Positions 6,912 to 14,899 are shown, numbered from the stretch's first letter. The stretch is 21,844 nucleotides of DNA from Bacillota bacterium (GCA_021779235.1 JAJYBA010000009.1:1-21844), one strand, 5' to 3'. The notes: generated by a model from the sequence alone, not told the origin. Numbers and translations: made by a program.

Positions 6912-7700
6912 TCCATTCTGATGTACGAATCAAAATACTTCTCTTGAAAATCAATTTGTTTCCGAATCTCTTCCTCAGAATATGTCATACTATCTGGGCA
7001 AACCACCCATTTATCTTCAACATCATCATTTCTATGTACTACGGCAATAATTTTTCCCCTAAATGCATCTACTGGAACATCGATTCCTAAAATATATGCA
7101 TCTTGTTCCTCGCCATCTGGAGCCATAATACCCTCAACGTAGCCATAATTGATGGGATAATACATATCCTTATGCTTCAGATGATAATAACCAAGTGGTC
7201 TGTCTACGGTAACCGTAACCACTTTACCTATCATGGATTCCTCTTTCGGTTTATCCGCCCACGCTTTTCCTTTGAATTCTTTTTTTATGTGAAAGTGCTC
7301 CTGTTTTCTCACAAGGTTTTCCCCATCAAAATCAAGCTGAATTATGTAAGGCATCCAGTCTATAATTCTTAAAAACGAATCACAGTTATATTCTCTGTCA
7401 TAGTAATTTAATATTGTACTTAATGCTGTTCCATGAGTTCCTATTAAAATTGATGTATCCACACTCTTATTTTGATTTTCTATGAGTATATCTGTCAAAG
7501 CAGCAATATTTCTTTCCTGAACCATTGCAAGGGATTCGCCACCCTCTTCATGAAAATTATGATTTTCCCATCGCATCCGAAACATCCCATGATTATTTCC
7601 ATCTGGTCCTTTTTCTCTTTCCCTGAAACGTTCATCGATGTGTATTTCCTTATCAAAATATGTTGCACTATCTGCAATTGTATCGATACTTCGTTTATAT
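6908..7700 (-). pseudogene. Histidine phosphatase-pyrophosphatase fusion, 3' part separated by the IS21 element
   Basis: Carries the rest of a histidine-phosphatase domain (conserved GGES near residue 55, second catalytic His in GTHGTAL at about 91) followed from about residue 158 by a family I inorganic pyrophosphatase-like domain: VTVDRPLGYYH, YYPINYGYVEGIMAPDGEEQDAYILG, then VVHRNDDVEDKW. The pyrophosphatase metal motif is divergent (DGEEQD where DGDPxD is usual). The N-terminal 51 codons lie at 10461-10306, beyond the insertion sequence. Removing 7701-10305 and one ATAT copy gives an uninterrupted frame of 314 residues reading FYSSPYKRSIDT across the join. Its stop overlaps the isomerase start. 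An internal ATG (7234) preceded by AGAGGAA might still allow the pyrophosphatase domain to be made alone. Confidence 0.85.
7697..7700. repeat. Target-site duplication ATAT, left copy
   Basis: ATAT directly abuts the left end of the IS21-family element (TGCAAAAG...). The same four bases abut its right end at 10306-10309. Four bases is within the 4-8 bp range known for IS21 insertions. Confidence 0.85.
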
Positions 7701-7727
7701 TGCAAAAGTCAATATAAAAATGTAGGT
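7701..7727 (+). repeat. IS21-family left terminal inverted repeat
   Basis: Begins with TGCAAA, and the region through the AATGTAGG core pairs with the complement of the right end at roughly 20 of 27 positions. Begins with 5'-TG, as IS21 ends do. Confidence 0.8.
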
Positions 7728-7767
7728 TTTATACAAAATAAATATGTATGAAAACCTACATTTTTAT
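7714..7767. repeat. Subterminal inverted repeat at the left IS21 end, terminator-like
   Basis: AAAAATGTAGGTTTT (7716-7730) is repeated perfectly inverted at 7751-7765, separated by 20 bases, next to the istB stop. It supplies two transposase-site cores and on the minus strand would form a long stem followed by A/T-rich sequence, so it may also terminate istB transcription. Confidence 0.7.
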
Positions 7768-7775
7768 TTTGTATT

Positions 7776-8534
7776 TTATGATGCATCTTCAGTCATATGC
7801 TGCATCTGTTCCTTAAGTCTGTATGACGGACCGTTTATATTCAAAACTGAGCAATGATGCAGTAAACGGTCTAATAGTGCATTAGTAAGCACAGGCTCTT
7901 GAAAAATATCTGCCCATTTTGAAAATGGACTGTTTGTTGTTATTATTGTTGAAGATTTTTCATATCTCTTAGATATCAGGTTGAAAAACAGATTAGCTGA
8001 ATCTGTGTCCATTCGTTGATATCCAAGTTCGTCAATAATTAAAAGTTTATACCTGCAAAACCACTTTATTCGTGCATCAAGTCGATTTTCAGATGCAGCT
8101 TTCTTTAACTGTGAAATTAGATCTTGAAATGTAATAAAGTAAACACAGTATCTTTGCTTTGCAGCAGCTATACCTATTGATACTGATAGATTAGTTTTTC
8201 CGACACCAGGAGTACCACAAAATATAATATTCTCACTATTTTCTATAAACCTAAGTGTCATCAAATCCATTATCTTAGTTTTATCTATCGATGGCTGAAA
8301 TCTGAAATCAAACTCATTAATTTCTTTTATAAATGGAAAGTTTGCAACTTTTACACATCCGGTTATAGCTTGTTCTTTTCTGAACTTTATTTCCATCATA
8401 CTTAATTCATAGAATGCATCTACTGCTGTTTTGCTGCCATCTGCTATAAAATCTAAGTAACTGTCTAAATTTTCTATTATTCTGTTTAATTCAAGCTCTT
8501 CAAGATTATTTATTAGAGCATTGTAATTATTCAA
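7776..8534 (-). CDS. istB: IS21 helper ATPase IstB
   Basis: AAA+ ATPase related to DnaC that selects the target and activates the IstA transposase of IS21 elements. Walker A is GTPGVGKT (about residues 107-114 from the chosen start) and Walker B is LLIIDELGY (about 164-172), followed by a sensor-like IITTNSPFSKW. An upstream ATG at 8567 is in frame, but the TTG at 8534 is preferred because AAGGAGG stands nine to ten bases before it, inside the end of istA, and it gives the family-typical 252 residues. The start overlaps the istA stop (TTGAATAA), indicating translational coupling. Confidence 0.93.
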   Translation of the reverse strand: MNNYNALINNLEELELNRIIENLDSYLDFIADGSKTAVDAFYELSMMEIKFRKEQAITGCVKVANFPFIKEINEFDFRFQPSIDKTKIMDLMTLRFIENSENIIFCGTPGVGKTNLSVSIGIAAAKQRYCVYFITFQDLISQLKKAASENRLDARIKWFCRYKLLIIDELGYQRMDTDSANLFFNLISKRYEKSSTIITTNSPFSKWADIFQEPVLTNALLDRLLHHCSVLNINGPSYRLKEQMQHMTEDAS

Positions 8535-10188
8535 TAGCTTTAACCTCCTTACATGAGATTTCTGCATCTAAGCTGAAATCTAAATCATTATTTTCTGCCT
8601 CATTCTCGGCAGTATATTGTTCTCCCATTTCCTTTATAAATTGATTTATTTCTTCCTCATACTTTTTATGTATTATTTGATAGCCTTCATCTGAAAGTAC
8701 ACATTCGTATTCTGCAGTAGCCATAAAATCATTGACATAACAGTCAAAATCTATGGTTTTGCAAAGGTTTTCCTTCATGGAATATTTAATTCTTTCGATA
8801 AATGCATCTTTGTTTTTTACATAAGGCAGCACCTTGTTCATATTTTTTATAAATATAAGTTTGTCAGAAACGGAAAGATGTGTATAATTATTTATAACCC
8901 ATCTGCCACAGCTATTCTGATTTATATACGCTATAAGTGCATCTGCAGACTTAGTGGCCTCTATAGAAGATACTTCAACCTTGCGCATATCTAGCAATGC
9001 ATCCATTATTCTTAAGTTCTCTGTTACTCTTTCACTCATATCGGTATCTTTTACTTTTCCTTTCATAAGATTTTCATAATGTTCTGGTTTATAATTAATC
9101 TTTTTTTCACTAAGTGGATGATAAGTAACAAGTTTTCCTTTATAATAGATATAAAGGTTATTTTCGAGTGTATCTACGGTTACTTCCTCGTTAATGAGTT
9201 TTGAATCCACAGAGTATTTACTATTACCATATCGTATTAGAGCTTCATTAGATACACGGTAACTGTTTGGGCGCAGATAGTGTTCTATGATTGCACGAGA
9301 TGGCAATGATTGAAGATACTCTTTTTCTTTGTAGAATAATGCTGTGGGAGATATTCCTATATCTTCATTAACATTTATGTTCATATCTGAATTTATATTT
9401 TTTATGATTTTGATAAGATCACCTAAATCTTCAAACTCTCCCTCATAAGGTCTGATCCAATCTATTACTTTGTTTTTTGCTTCTACAGAACCCTTTGTTT
9501 GTGGTGCTCTTGTAGCACACAACCTAATTTTAAAGTTAAAATCTTTTGCTAGCTTTGATATCCCCGTAGTTGGCTTTTTATGCTTGCCATGAGTATTAGC
9601 AACTGTTGACATGTTGTCAAAAAGAATCTCTTCTGGTACTCCTCCAAAAGCCTCAAAACTATTTATCATACCTCTGTAGACATCATCTGTTCTTTTCTGT
9701 ATTGATAATTCTAGATGACTGTATCTTGAAAAACTTAACACCATATGAAATACATTGATAATAAATATCTCTCTATATCTAGAGACTATTGTTATATCCT
9801 CCTTCCAATCTACCTGTGCTTGCACACCAGGTAGTGTCTCAACTCGTGGATGCCCCTCTGATTTATTACCATCTTTGAGCTTGTGCTTTTTAACATAAGC
9901 TATAAAATTTGTGTAAGATCCTATATTAGCGATACCATATTTTTTTATCATAAACTCATAGACTCCTCTAACTGTTACTCTCTTTATCTTGAGTTTATCT
10001 TTAATTTCATTTTTAAAAGAATCAAGCCTGCTGGATTTATTCCTGTTTTTAGGCTTTCCCTTATATCCTTCATGATATTTTTTAACTGTCCTCCAATCCA
10101 TACTATATTTTCTGCCGAGAGCTGCGTAGTTTGGTTTAATATCAAAGTTATCCATAATTGTCAGTTCTCCTTGTAAGTTGCAGTTCAT
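8527..10188 (-). CDS. istA: IS21 transposase IstA
   Basis: DDE-type transposase of 553 residues that cuts and joins the IS21 ends. An N-terminal helix-turn-helix is visible at about residues 18-40 (NYAALGRKYSMDWRTVKKYH). The retroviral integrase-like core has its catalytic residues at D127 (AQVDWKED), D191 (ILFDNMST) and E236 (GSVEAKNK). A C-terminal beta region follows (SKYSVDSKLINEEVTV). The ATG at 10188 has AAGGGGGTG eight bases upstream. No frameshift or internal stop was found, so the enzyme is probably functional. Downstream istB overlaps its stop codon. Confidence 0.95.
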   Translation of the reverse strand: MNCNLQGELTIMDNFDIKPNYAALGRKYSMDWRTVKKYHEGYKGKPKNRNKSSRLDSFKNEIKDKLKIKRVTVRGVYEFMIKKYGIANIGSYTNFIAYVKKHKLKDGNKSEGHPRVETLPGVQAQVDWKEDITIVSRYREIFIINVFHMVLSFSRYSHLELSIQKRTDDVYRGMINSFEAFGGVPEEILFDNMSTVANTHGKHKKPTTGISKLAKDFNFKIRLCATRAPQTKGSVEAKNKVIDWIRPYEGEFEDLGDLIKIIKNINSDMNINVNEDIGISPTALFYKEKEYLQSLPSRAIIEHYLRPNSYRVSNEALIRYGNSKYSVDSKLINEEVTVDTLENNLYIYYKGKLVTYHPLSEKKINYKPEHYENLMKGKVKDTDMSERVTENLRIMDALLDMRKVEVSSIEATKSADALIAYINQNSCGRWVINNYTHLSVSDKLIFIKNMNKVLPYVKNKDAFIERIKYSMKENLCKTIDFDCYVNDFMATAEYECVLSDEGYQIIHKKYEEEINQFIKEMGEQYTAENEAENNDLDFSLDAEISCKEVKAIE

Positions 10189-10237
10189 ACTGATTCACCC
10201 CCTTAAAGAGTGTATCAATATATATCTATAAATACAA

Positions 10238-10293
10238 AATAAGAATGTAGGTTTTACGACATTTTTATTTCATATTTTTCCTACATTCTTATT
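10238..10293. repeat. Subterminal inverted repeat at the right IS21 end
   Basis: AATAAGAATGTAGG (10238-10251) recurs perfectly inverted as CCTACATTCTTATT (10280-10293), the second copy belonging to the right terminal repeat. Together with the left end this gives four AATGTAGG cores. Confidence 0.75.
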
Positions 10294-10305
10294 ATAAACT
10301 TTGCA
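10279..10305 (-). repeat. IS21-family right terminal inverted repeat
   Basis: Read on the minus strand the end starts TGCAAAG and reaches the same AATGTAGG core as the left end. On the plus strand it ends in TTTGCA, directly followed by ATAT. Confidence 0.8.
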
Positions 10306-10309
10306 ATAT
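10306..10309. repeat. Target-site duplication ATAT, right copy
   Basis: Four bases identical to 7697-7700, adjoining the right end of the IS21 element. Confidence 0.85.
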
Positions 10310-10461
10310 GGACTACTATAAAAACAGTCTATTTTTTTATCCTTCAAAAAACTCTTCACAGACTTAGAATCCATTTTTCCTTCCGCAGTTAATGGTCTTG
10401 TTCTATCATCTTCCCAATCATGTTCAGGCTCTGCATGTCGGACTAAAAATACTTTTATCAT
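10306..10461 (-). pseudogene. Histidine phosphatase-pyrophosphatase fusion, 5' part
   Basis: Start of the gene split by the IS21 element. It begins MIKVFLVRHAEPEHDWEDD, containing the catalytic LVRHAEP motif (RHG/RHA) of the histidine-phosphatase (phosphoglycerate-mutase-like) superfamily, then RTRPLTAEGK and a CFYSSPY strand where SSPL/SSPR is usual. ATG 10461 is preferred over the TTG five codons upstream because GGGGGAAG precedes it. The frame runs into the insertion sequence after SSPY and would end there with a few foreign residues (stop at 10270). On its own the fragment lacks the second catalytic His and cannot be active. Confidence 0.85.
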
Positions 10462-10553
10462 ATACTTCCCCCACAATCTATGATCTATTTAATGTTAAAC
10501 TCCTACATTTTAATTATATAAAAAAATACCATATATTTCATCCATAATTTTAA

Positions 10554-10583
10554 AAAGAGCCAGCTGATATCAACTGACTCTTT
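10554..10583 (-). terminator. Rho-independent terminator after the RlmD-tail remnant
   Basis: As minus-strand RNA, AAAGAGUCAGUUGA pairs with UCAGCUGGCUCUUU along its full length (two G-U pairs), with a two-base tip, followed by TT. Lies 6 bases after the stop of the 10590-11006 frame. Confidence 0.75.
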
Positions 10584-10589
10584 CACAAA

Positions 10590-11006
10590 CTAATTAAACA
10601 CATTCATCGCGTCCACATACTCCTGCAACCCATCCGGCTTCAAAGCATATGATACATAATTTGCTGGCTCTTCTCTTGCCAATCTCACAAGATAGCCTTC
10701 ATCTTCTGGCTCATCAAATATAACTTGCGCATTCGCCTTTTCCTTCTCTTCCGGACAATTGGGTTGCTTCGCATCTTCAGACTTAGCCAGGTTATAATTC
10801 TCCCCAACTTCCAATCCACATTTTCTTTTTACCTGTGAAATATACAGATTAGAAACCTTAAGTCCATGCTCTTTCAAAACATAATCCTTAATCTCAGCAT
10901 AAGTCGCTTTCGTTTCAGCAGACGTAACATCCAACTCATCCAAATCCAAATCAACTGCAATTCGATCACTTGGCTTTTGTTGGAACAAAAGAACTACCGT
11001 ATCCAC
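10590..11006 (-). pseudogene. Orphan C-terminal end of an RlmD/RumA-like RNA methyltransferase
   Basis: The frame opens with HVDTVVLL, the conserved last strand of RumA/RlmD-type rRNA (uracil-5)-methyltransferases (compare GHVEVVTLL at the end of the intact gene at 17349-18722). It continues with an extension, DELDVTSAETKATYAEIKDYVL, KVSNLYISQVKRKCG and KSEDAKQPNCPEEKEKA, that I recognise as the tail of a subset of such enzymes in gut clostridia. The catalytic and SAM domains are missing: the frame closes at a TAG about 12 codons upstream of the GTG that could be read as a start. The last 45 residues (from about VIFDEPEDEG) are not recognised. Base composition is visibly richer in G+C than the neighbouring genes, suggesting acquisition from another source. 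Not expected to be functional. Confidence 0.55.
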
Positions 11007-11229
11007 ATGTGTTGTGATAATATAATGATACTAATACGCGTAGAAATTTGTTTTGCGTAAAGATTGTCCCCCCTCTCAAATTCAAGGAGTATGCTAACTT
11101 CTTTTAATTTATATCTTTTTTAGCAATTGTACAATTTTTACAAATTTTTCTCAGATACTATAAAATATATTTGCTTTGAAATCTATAAATTTTAGCATAA
11201 CATTATTTAATCTCTTCACTACACTTCTA

Positions 11230-12080
11230 TTATTCCATTCTAAACATATCACTGTAATTTTCAATTTTCATGTTAGCAATAACAACTAAAGATGAAATAA
11301 TTGCTATTATCAAAGCTATAAAAATCATACCACATATTATAAAAATATTTGGATAGTATTTTGAATAAAACATACTATTCATTATAATACAGCCTAATAT
11401 CTCACTTATTAGCGTACCTAAAACTCCAGATAGTCCTCCTATTATAATCCCTTCAATAATTGTAATTTCCCTTATATCTTTATTTTTAGCACCAACTACT
11501 TTCAGCACAAGAAATTCTTTAATCCTCTCATAGTTTATAATCATAAATATATTACCCATTAAGCAGACTGCAGCAAATATACTTATGCAACAAATTAATA
11601 TAAATACAAATGCTAAATTTTGAATATATCCACTTAATTCATTAAGTGCATCTGTCAAATTAAATACTTGTGCTTGTTTTAATCTTTTACTTAAGTTATA
11701 TATCATTTGTTTTTCATCGTTAGAATCACATTTAATAAAATATTGCAAGTTACTACTGTCATCATTTAACAAATCAGCCTTTTGCATACAATTTAAGCTT
11801 ATATATATTTTATTATCATCATTAAGCATATTCTTGTTCATTATACCAATAACTTTAAAACTTAAAATCTTTCCTTTTATTCCAATTTGGATTTTATCAT
11901 TTACGTTAACCTCCATATCTGTTGCAAACTGATTGCCTAAGACTACATTGCATTATATGTTTTCCTCCTGATAGTAATGTTTTTAAAGATAGCAGTATAA
12001 TAGAATTAATTTAGTAAGTACTTATATTGATTTCTTTAACCCTTATGCTTTTGATATTATCTCCACTTTGTTAATAACCT
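11230..12080 (-). pseudogene. FtsX-type ABC transporter permease, degraded
   Basis: The longest frame (11230-11916, 228 residues) is the C-terminal half of an FtsX/MacB-type permease: an extracytoplasmic stretch, then FVFILICCISIFAAVCLMG, LVLKVVGAKNKDIREI (the conserved cytoplasmic LRxxGAxxxxI loop), two more membrane segments and the usual ending near NYSDMFRME. Upstream coding similarity continues but is broken: CNVVLGNQFATD reads in frame up to a TAA at about 11961, then LSLKTLLSGGKHI reads in another frame, then further stops interrupt SGDNIKSIRVKEINISTY. No partner ATPase for it is present. A C-terminal remnant of a drug or peptide exporter is likely. The 5' boundary is approximate. Confidence 0.7.
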
Positions 12081-12102
12081 TTTATCTAGATAACTGAAAC
12101 AT

Positions 12103-13065
12103 TTATGTATATCTCCTTGCTTTCATGCACAAATCAAAGCATATAGTTAATTTATCCTTTTTAGAGTTTAGCGCTTCTTTATTAACAATGGTAACATCCA
12201 ATATTCCTTCCATTTCTTCTGCAAGTGATTTTGCAACTGTCAATCCTAAGCCTGTACCACCTTGATTTCGTGAACTATCCTGCATATAAAATCTATCAAA
12301 CAAATGTGGTATATCCTCTTCAGAAAGCATATTTGTATCGTTGATGAATGAAATCGATACATTTTCCATATCTTCTTTAATTGAAATTGTTAAGAAACTT
12401 TCAGCATATCTGCCAGCATTTTGGAATAAGTTAAAAAAAATTCTTTCTAGTGCAGAATCGTCCCCGATTACCCATATCGGGTGTTCTGGTATATCAACCT
12501 CTATAGCTAAATTCGATTGATCCAGCACTTGATAGTTACCAGTAAGCGATTCCCTCAAAGTTCTAGAAATATCTACATTATTAAGCGTAAGACTATAATC
12601 TCCTGCATTTAAACGGGAAAAATCATAAAACTGGGTTACTAATATTTTCATAATTTCTGCTTTACGCTCAATAATTTCTAATGCTTCACTTAGATTTTTA
12701 TCCATTTCAGGTTCTTTATCTGCTTTTTTCATAAATTTTAAATAACCTAGGATTACAGTTAGCGGAGTACGTAAATCATGACTGATATTTTCAATTTGCC
12801 TTCTAAACTCTTTTTCTCTTTTTTCATATTTCTGCCGTTCTTTTCTGATTTCCTCTAAAGTATTATTTAAAGTACACAACACTTTTTCTAAATTACGATT
12901 GGGTATTGGTAAATGCAGACTTTGGTTTTGGGTAAGGTCCTTTTGTATTTCCTGCAATTCTTTTGTTATCTCACCAAATGCATATAGAATAGAAAGGTAT
13001 CGAAATGCAAAATAACCTCCTATGATAGATAAAATAATATACAGCATTTTTAACCTCCTATTCAA
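12103..13065 (-). CDS. Sensor histidine kinase of the ABC-linked two-component system
   Basis: Membrane-associated histidine kinase of 320 residues. One N-terminal hydrophobic segment (about residues 8-29), a coiled-coil-like stretch (about 55-90), then the HisKA phosphoacceptor at H96 in ISHDLRTPLTVILGYL. The ATPase domain has the N box around N216 (NLFQNAGRY) and the G box GGTGLGLTVAKSL (269-281). There is no periplasmic sensor domain, so like other intramembrane-sensing kinases of peptide-antibiotic systems it probably senses through its transporter partner. It is the last gene of the operon, starting 15 bases after the permease stop with a good TTAGGAGG-like site (AGGAGGTTAAAAATG). The regulator gene is the first of the operon. 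Confidence 0.93.
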   Translation of the reverse strand: MNRRLKMLYIILSIIGGYFAFRYLSILYAFGEITKELQEIQKDLTQNQSLHLPIPNRNLEKVLCTLNNTLEEIRKERQKYEKREKEFRRQIENISHDLRTPLTVILGYLKFMKKADKEPEMDKNLSEALEIIERKAEIMKILVTQFYDFSRLNAGDYSLTLNNVDISRTLRESLTGNYQVLDQSNLAIEVDIPEHPIWVIGDDSALERIFFNLFQNAGRYAESFLTISIKEDMENVSISFINDTNMLSEEDIPHLFDRFYMQDSSRNQGGTGLGLTVAKSLAEEMEGILDVTIVNKEALNSKKDKLTICFDLCMKARRYT

Positions 13066-13080
13066 AATAATACATCTAAT

Positions 13081-13860
13081 TTACAATTCTCTTTTTTTTA
13101 ATAATACAATACCAGACATGAAAAAAACAATGGTTCCAACTATACCAGAAATGAAACATTTAGTCATTCCTTCTGTTGTACTCCATGCAGTGATGCACTT
13201 TGACATATTAACAGTCATTCCATCTGTACCTAAGAAATTATCGGGCATCCACATGGCAATGCTATGAATTCTATCAAATCGAAGGCCTAAGTAAAAAAAT
13301 ATTTTAGGAATAATAAACCAAATTGCAATCCAAATGATAATTCCTATAGAATTTTTTTCACATGCTTCTATACAAATAATTCCCAAAATCAAAGCAGCAA
13401 CAGAAATAAAAAATACAGCTGGAATTTCTGTAACTAAATCCATCAGATTTACGGGACCTGTATGTTGCAACAAAACAACTGCACTTACTATATAAACACT
13501 CACAACTATAATCAAAGAAAATATAGCTGAAACAGTGGTTACAATACATTGTCCGGCAAAGATTTTTGTTCTTGAAATACCAGAAGCAATGGTATTTTTT
13601 AAATTGCCGTTTTTTCTGTTTCCCTCATAAAAAACAATTCCAATAATAGTACCTATAACACAAAAAAGCATTGGGCTTGCTACTAAATTTGAATATGAAA
13701 AGGAAGTTGTATCATATGGAAAACTTGAGCCATCCATTTTTCCAAACCATGCTAATACTGCATTCAGCAAAAATGACAGAATTGCTAAAATTCCAGTTAA
13801 ATAATATATACCTTTACTGTGAAATACTCTATAAAATTCACTCTTTATATAATTTAACAT
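13081..13860 (-). CDS. ABC-2 type transporter permease
   Basis: A 259-residue integral membrane protein with about six hydrophobic segments: near 17-37, 62-77, 108-131, 145-165, 172-192 and 232-254. The first 15 residues (MLNYIKSEFYRVFHS) are the amphipathic start common to ABC-2 permeases of the BcrB/LanE type. The loop GNRKNGNLKNTIASGISRTKIF is the typical cytoplasmic coupling element (K/R-T-x-A-SG-R). Its ATG overlaps the 3' end of the ATPase gene by 7 bases, so the two are made together. Role inferred: export or sequestration of a peptide antibiotic, or self-immunity. A single permease gene suggests a homodimer. Confidence 0.88.
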   Translation of the reverse strand: MLNYIKSEFYRVFHSKGIYYLTGILAILSFLLNAVLAWFGKMDGSSFPYDTTSFSYSNLVASPMLFCVIGTIIGIVFYEGNRKNGNLKNTIASGISRTKIFAGQCIVTTVSAIFSLIIVVSVYIVSAVVLLQHTGPVNLMDLVTEIPAVFFISVAALILGIICIEACEKNSIGIIIWIAIWFIIPKIFFYLGLRFDRIHSIAMWMPDNFLGTDGMTVNMSKCITAWSTTEGMTKCFISGIVGTIVFFMSGIVLLKKREL

Positions 13861-14780
13861 TTCCCAGCACCTCTTTTCTTTAACTCCATATAATAATCTT
13901 CCAAAGAAGATTGAATTGTTCTCATGCTTGTTATATATATGTGGTTATCAGAGGCTAATTTGCTATAAACTTCTGGTTGTGCCTGCGGTTTATGGATACG
14001 AATAGTATTCTTTGGAAGGACTTTATACGTTTCTTTTGGAACATTCCTTTCCAAAATAACCGAATACTTTTCTACATCTGATACTTTAATTTCAATACAA
14101 TCTGAACATTTCTCATGTAATTCATGTGCCGAGATTTCCTCAATCAAATTTCCTTTGCTTAAAAAGCCATATGCTGTAGCAATTTGTTCAAGTTCAGATA
14201 ATATGTGGCTTGAGAGTAAAATGGTAATCTTCTTTTCCTCATTTAAATGGTGTAGCAAATTGCGGAGTTCAATAATGCCGCTAGGGTCTAATCCGTTGAT
14301 AGGTTCATCCAAAACTAAAACCTGTGGTTGTCCAAGCATGGCAATGGCAAGACCTAATCTCTGTTTTTGCCCCAGTGAAAGATTTTTGCATTTGCTGTTT
14401 CGCTTTTCTTCAATACCTGTTAGTTTTATCATCTCACCAATTTTTTTCCTATCAGGGATACCCTTTTGAATACAATAATACTTTAATGTCTGTTCTATAG
14501 TTAAATCAGCGAAAAAGCCAGTATGTTCAACCATGAAGCCTATTTTTTTTCGGGAACTTTCCAACTCTTTTTCTTCATGTTTCCCAAAAAGCTGTATTTC
14601 TCCTTTTGTTACATAACTATGTCCTGCTAGCAATTTTAAAAGTGTACTTTTTCCTGCTCCATTATCGCCGACTAGTCCATAAATACTTCCTCTTTTCACA
14701 TGAATATTTACATTATCTAATGCAAGGAGCGAGCCGTATGCCTTTGTAGCTTGTTTAGTCTCTATGACATAATCATTCAT
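13854..14780 (-). CDS. ABC transporter ATP-binding protein, BcrA-like
   Basis: ATPase of 308 residues that energises the adjacent permease. Walker A GDNGAGKST at 38-46, signature LSLGQKQR at 134-141, Walker B VLVLDEP at 154-160 followed by the D-loop NGLDPSG and the H-loop ILLSSHILSELE. The C-terminal 90 residues are an extra domain as seen in bacitracin- and lantibiotic-type exporters. The start has GGAGGTAGAAAATG. An A+T-rich gap of 119 bases, containing a paired direct repeat, separates it from the response regulator gene, consistent with a separately controlled promoter for the transporter genes. Confidence 0.93.
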   Translation of the reverse strand: MNDYVIETKQATKAYGSLLALDNVNIHVKRGSIYGLVGDNGAGKSTLLKLLAGHSYVTKGEIQLFGKHEEKELESSRKKIGFMVEHTGFFADLTIEQTLKYYCIQKGIPDRKKIGEMIKLTGIEEKRNSKCKNLSLGQKQRLGLAIAMLGQPQVLVLDEPINGLDPSGIIELRNLLHHLNEEKKITILLSSHILSELEQIATAYGFLSKGNLIEEISAHELHEKCSDCIEIKVSDVEKYSVILERNVPKETYKVLPKNTIRIHKPQAQPEVYSKLASDNHIYITSMRTIQSSLEDYYMELKKRGAGKC

Positions 14781-14862
14781 TTTCTACCTCCATATAAAAA
14801 TACATTTATCAACTTTTAGATTTCTTTATTCACAAACATATTTTAACATTTCAATCTTAAAT

Positions 14863-14895
14863 AAGTCATAAAGAACTTTTAAAGAAGTCATAAAG
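14863..14895 (-). promoter_or_regulatory. Paired direct repeat, likely response-regulator operator for the ABC genes
   Basis: AAGTCATAAAG occurs at 14863-14873 and again at 14885-14895 (CTTTATGACTT on the coding strand), 22 bases apart, i.e. two helical turns, immediately after the regulator stop codon and about 80-115 bases before the ATPase start. Tandem half-sites with this spacing are typical of OmpR-family regulators. Downstream there is a TTGAAA and A+T-rich sequence that could be a promoter. Confidence 0.6.
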
Positions 14896-14899
14896 TTCT

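Larger units (their letters stand above)
7701..10305 (-). mobile_element. Complete IS21-family insertion sequence (2605 bp)
   Basis: Contains the two genes diagnostic of IS21, istA and istB, in overlapping order on the minus strand, with imperfect inverted terminal repeats starting TG and ending CA. It is flanked by an ATAT duplication inside the histidine phosphatase-pyrophosphatase gene. Each end carries a second, inverted copy of the AATGTAGG core, giving the multiple subterminal repeats that IS21 transposases bind. Both genes appear intact with all catalytic motifs, so the element may still be active. The perfect duplication and in-frame flanks point to a fairly recent insertion compared with the decay around it. 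Confidence 0.93.

Noticed and set aside
7103..7717. Plus-strand frames opposite the phosphatase-pyrophosphatase gene
   Set aside because: Antisense to a gene with clear domain motifs; no similarity of their own.
14155..14469. Plus-strand frame of 104 codons opposite the ABC ATPase
   Set aside because: Exact antisense shadow of the signature and Walker B region.
14863..14895. CRISPR-like repeats
   Set aside because: Only two short repeat copies of 11 bases; position and spacing fit a regulator binding site. No CRISPR array or cas gene was found in the window.
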